Source: CAZIRO01 sp964541595 (GTDB taxonomy: Bacteria; Acidobacteriota; HRBIN11). Taken from it: 7,215 nt of DNA. The notes below the pieces were generated by a model that made no database searches, was not told where the DNA came from, and was given only the letters and a program-made list of their open reading frames with translations. Each line of letters starts with the position of its first letter. The stretch's first letter is position 1. Made by a program: the position numbers and the translations under genes. Location of the stretch: assembly GCA_964541595.1 (NCBI GenBank), contig CAZIRO010000143.1, forward strand, positions 1 to 7,215, given 5' to 3'. Shown here piece by piece: positions 7,195 to 7,215 of the stretch.

Positions 7195-7215
7195 AGCATC
7201 AAACGGCGGAATGCG
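7159..7215 (-). CDS. Possible C-terminal end of a minus-strand gene (partial)
   Basis: On the minus strand the last 54 bases of the window read as 18 open codons ending RLADLWVA and a TGA at 7161-7159. Almost all of it is repeat R2, and the other copy encodes the same eleven residues before its stop, while upstream of that copy the sequence becomes the heptamer array. It may be the true 3' end of a gene entering from the right, with copy 1 a duplicated fragment, or the frame may be chance. I do not recognise the peptide. Confidence 0.2.
   Translation of the reverse strand, partial: RIPPFDAIVLRLADLWVA

Overview
The window looks like part of a chromosome of a Gram-negative bacterium with moderately high GC. 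Inner-membrane alignment proteins of the PilM, PilN and PilO type belong to diderm type IV pilus and type II secretion machines. Nothing in the sequence fixes the phylum, so I do not name one.

Positions 1-219 are a non-coding leader with a dispersed repeat, a probable promoter (TATAAT at 94-99) and a G-tract-rich segment. Positions 220-5273 hold five tightly packed plus-strand genes: platform protein (PilC/GspF), assembly ATPase (PilB/GspE), actin-like PilM, then PilN and PilO. The junctions are 16 nt, 3 nt, a 4-nt ATGA overlap and a 1-nt TGATG overlap, so this is one operon. Together the products would form the inner-membrane motor and alignment subcomplex that polymerises pilin or pseudopilin filaments. 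Pilins, prepilin peptidase, PilP, the secretin and a retraction ATPase are absent and must lie elsewhere if the machine works.

After 51 nt comes a glycoside hydrolase family 114 protein (5325-6131), related to endo-alpha-1,4-polygalactosaminidases. It has an N-terminal hydrophobic export segment and is probably an exported exopolysaccharide-degrading enzyme. A small hairpin overlaps its ribosome binding site.

Positions 6132-6460 are a repeat-rich intergenic region. It holds a 2 x 14 bp tandem repeat, one copy of a 36-bp exact direct repeat, a 13-unit degenerate heptamer array, a second copy of the leader repeat with a perfect hairpin, and a promoter carrying two 11-bp operator-like repeats. 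This promoter drives a type II toxin-antitoxin pair: a Phd/YefM-type antitoxin (6461-6703) and a VapC-like PIN-domain toxin (6700-7095), coupled by an ATGA overlap. The second copy of the 36-bp repeat lies just after the toxin, so direct repeats about 980 bp apart bracket the heptamer array and the module. This looks like an accessory insertion next to a conserved operon. No tRNA, rRNA, CRISPR array, transposase or convincing intrinsic terminator is visible. I found no clearly new multi-gene system; the most unusual content is the repeat and operator architecture at 6139-6422.
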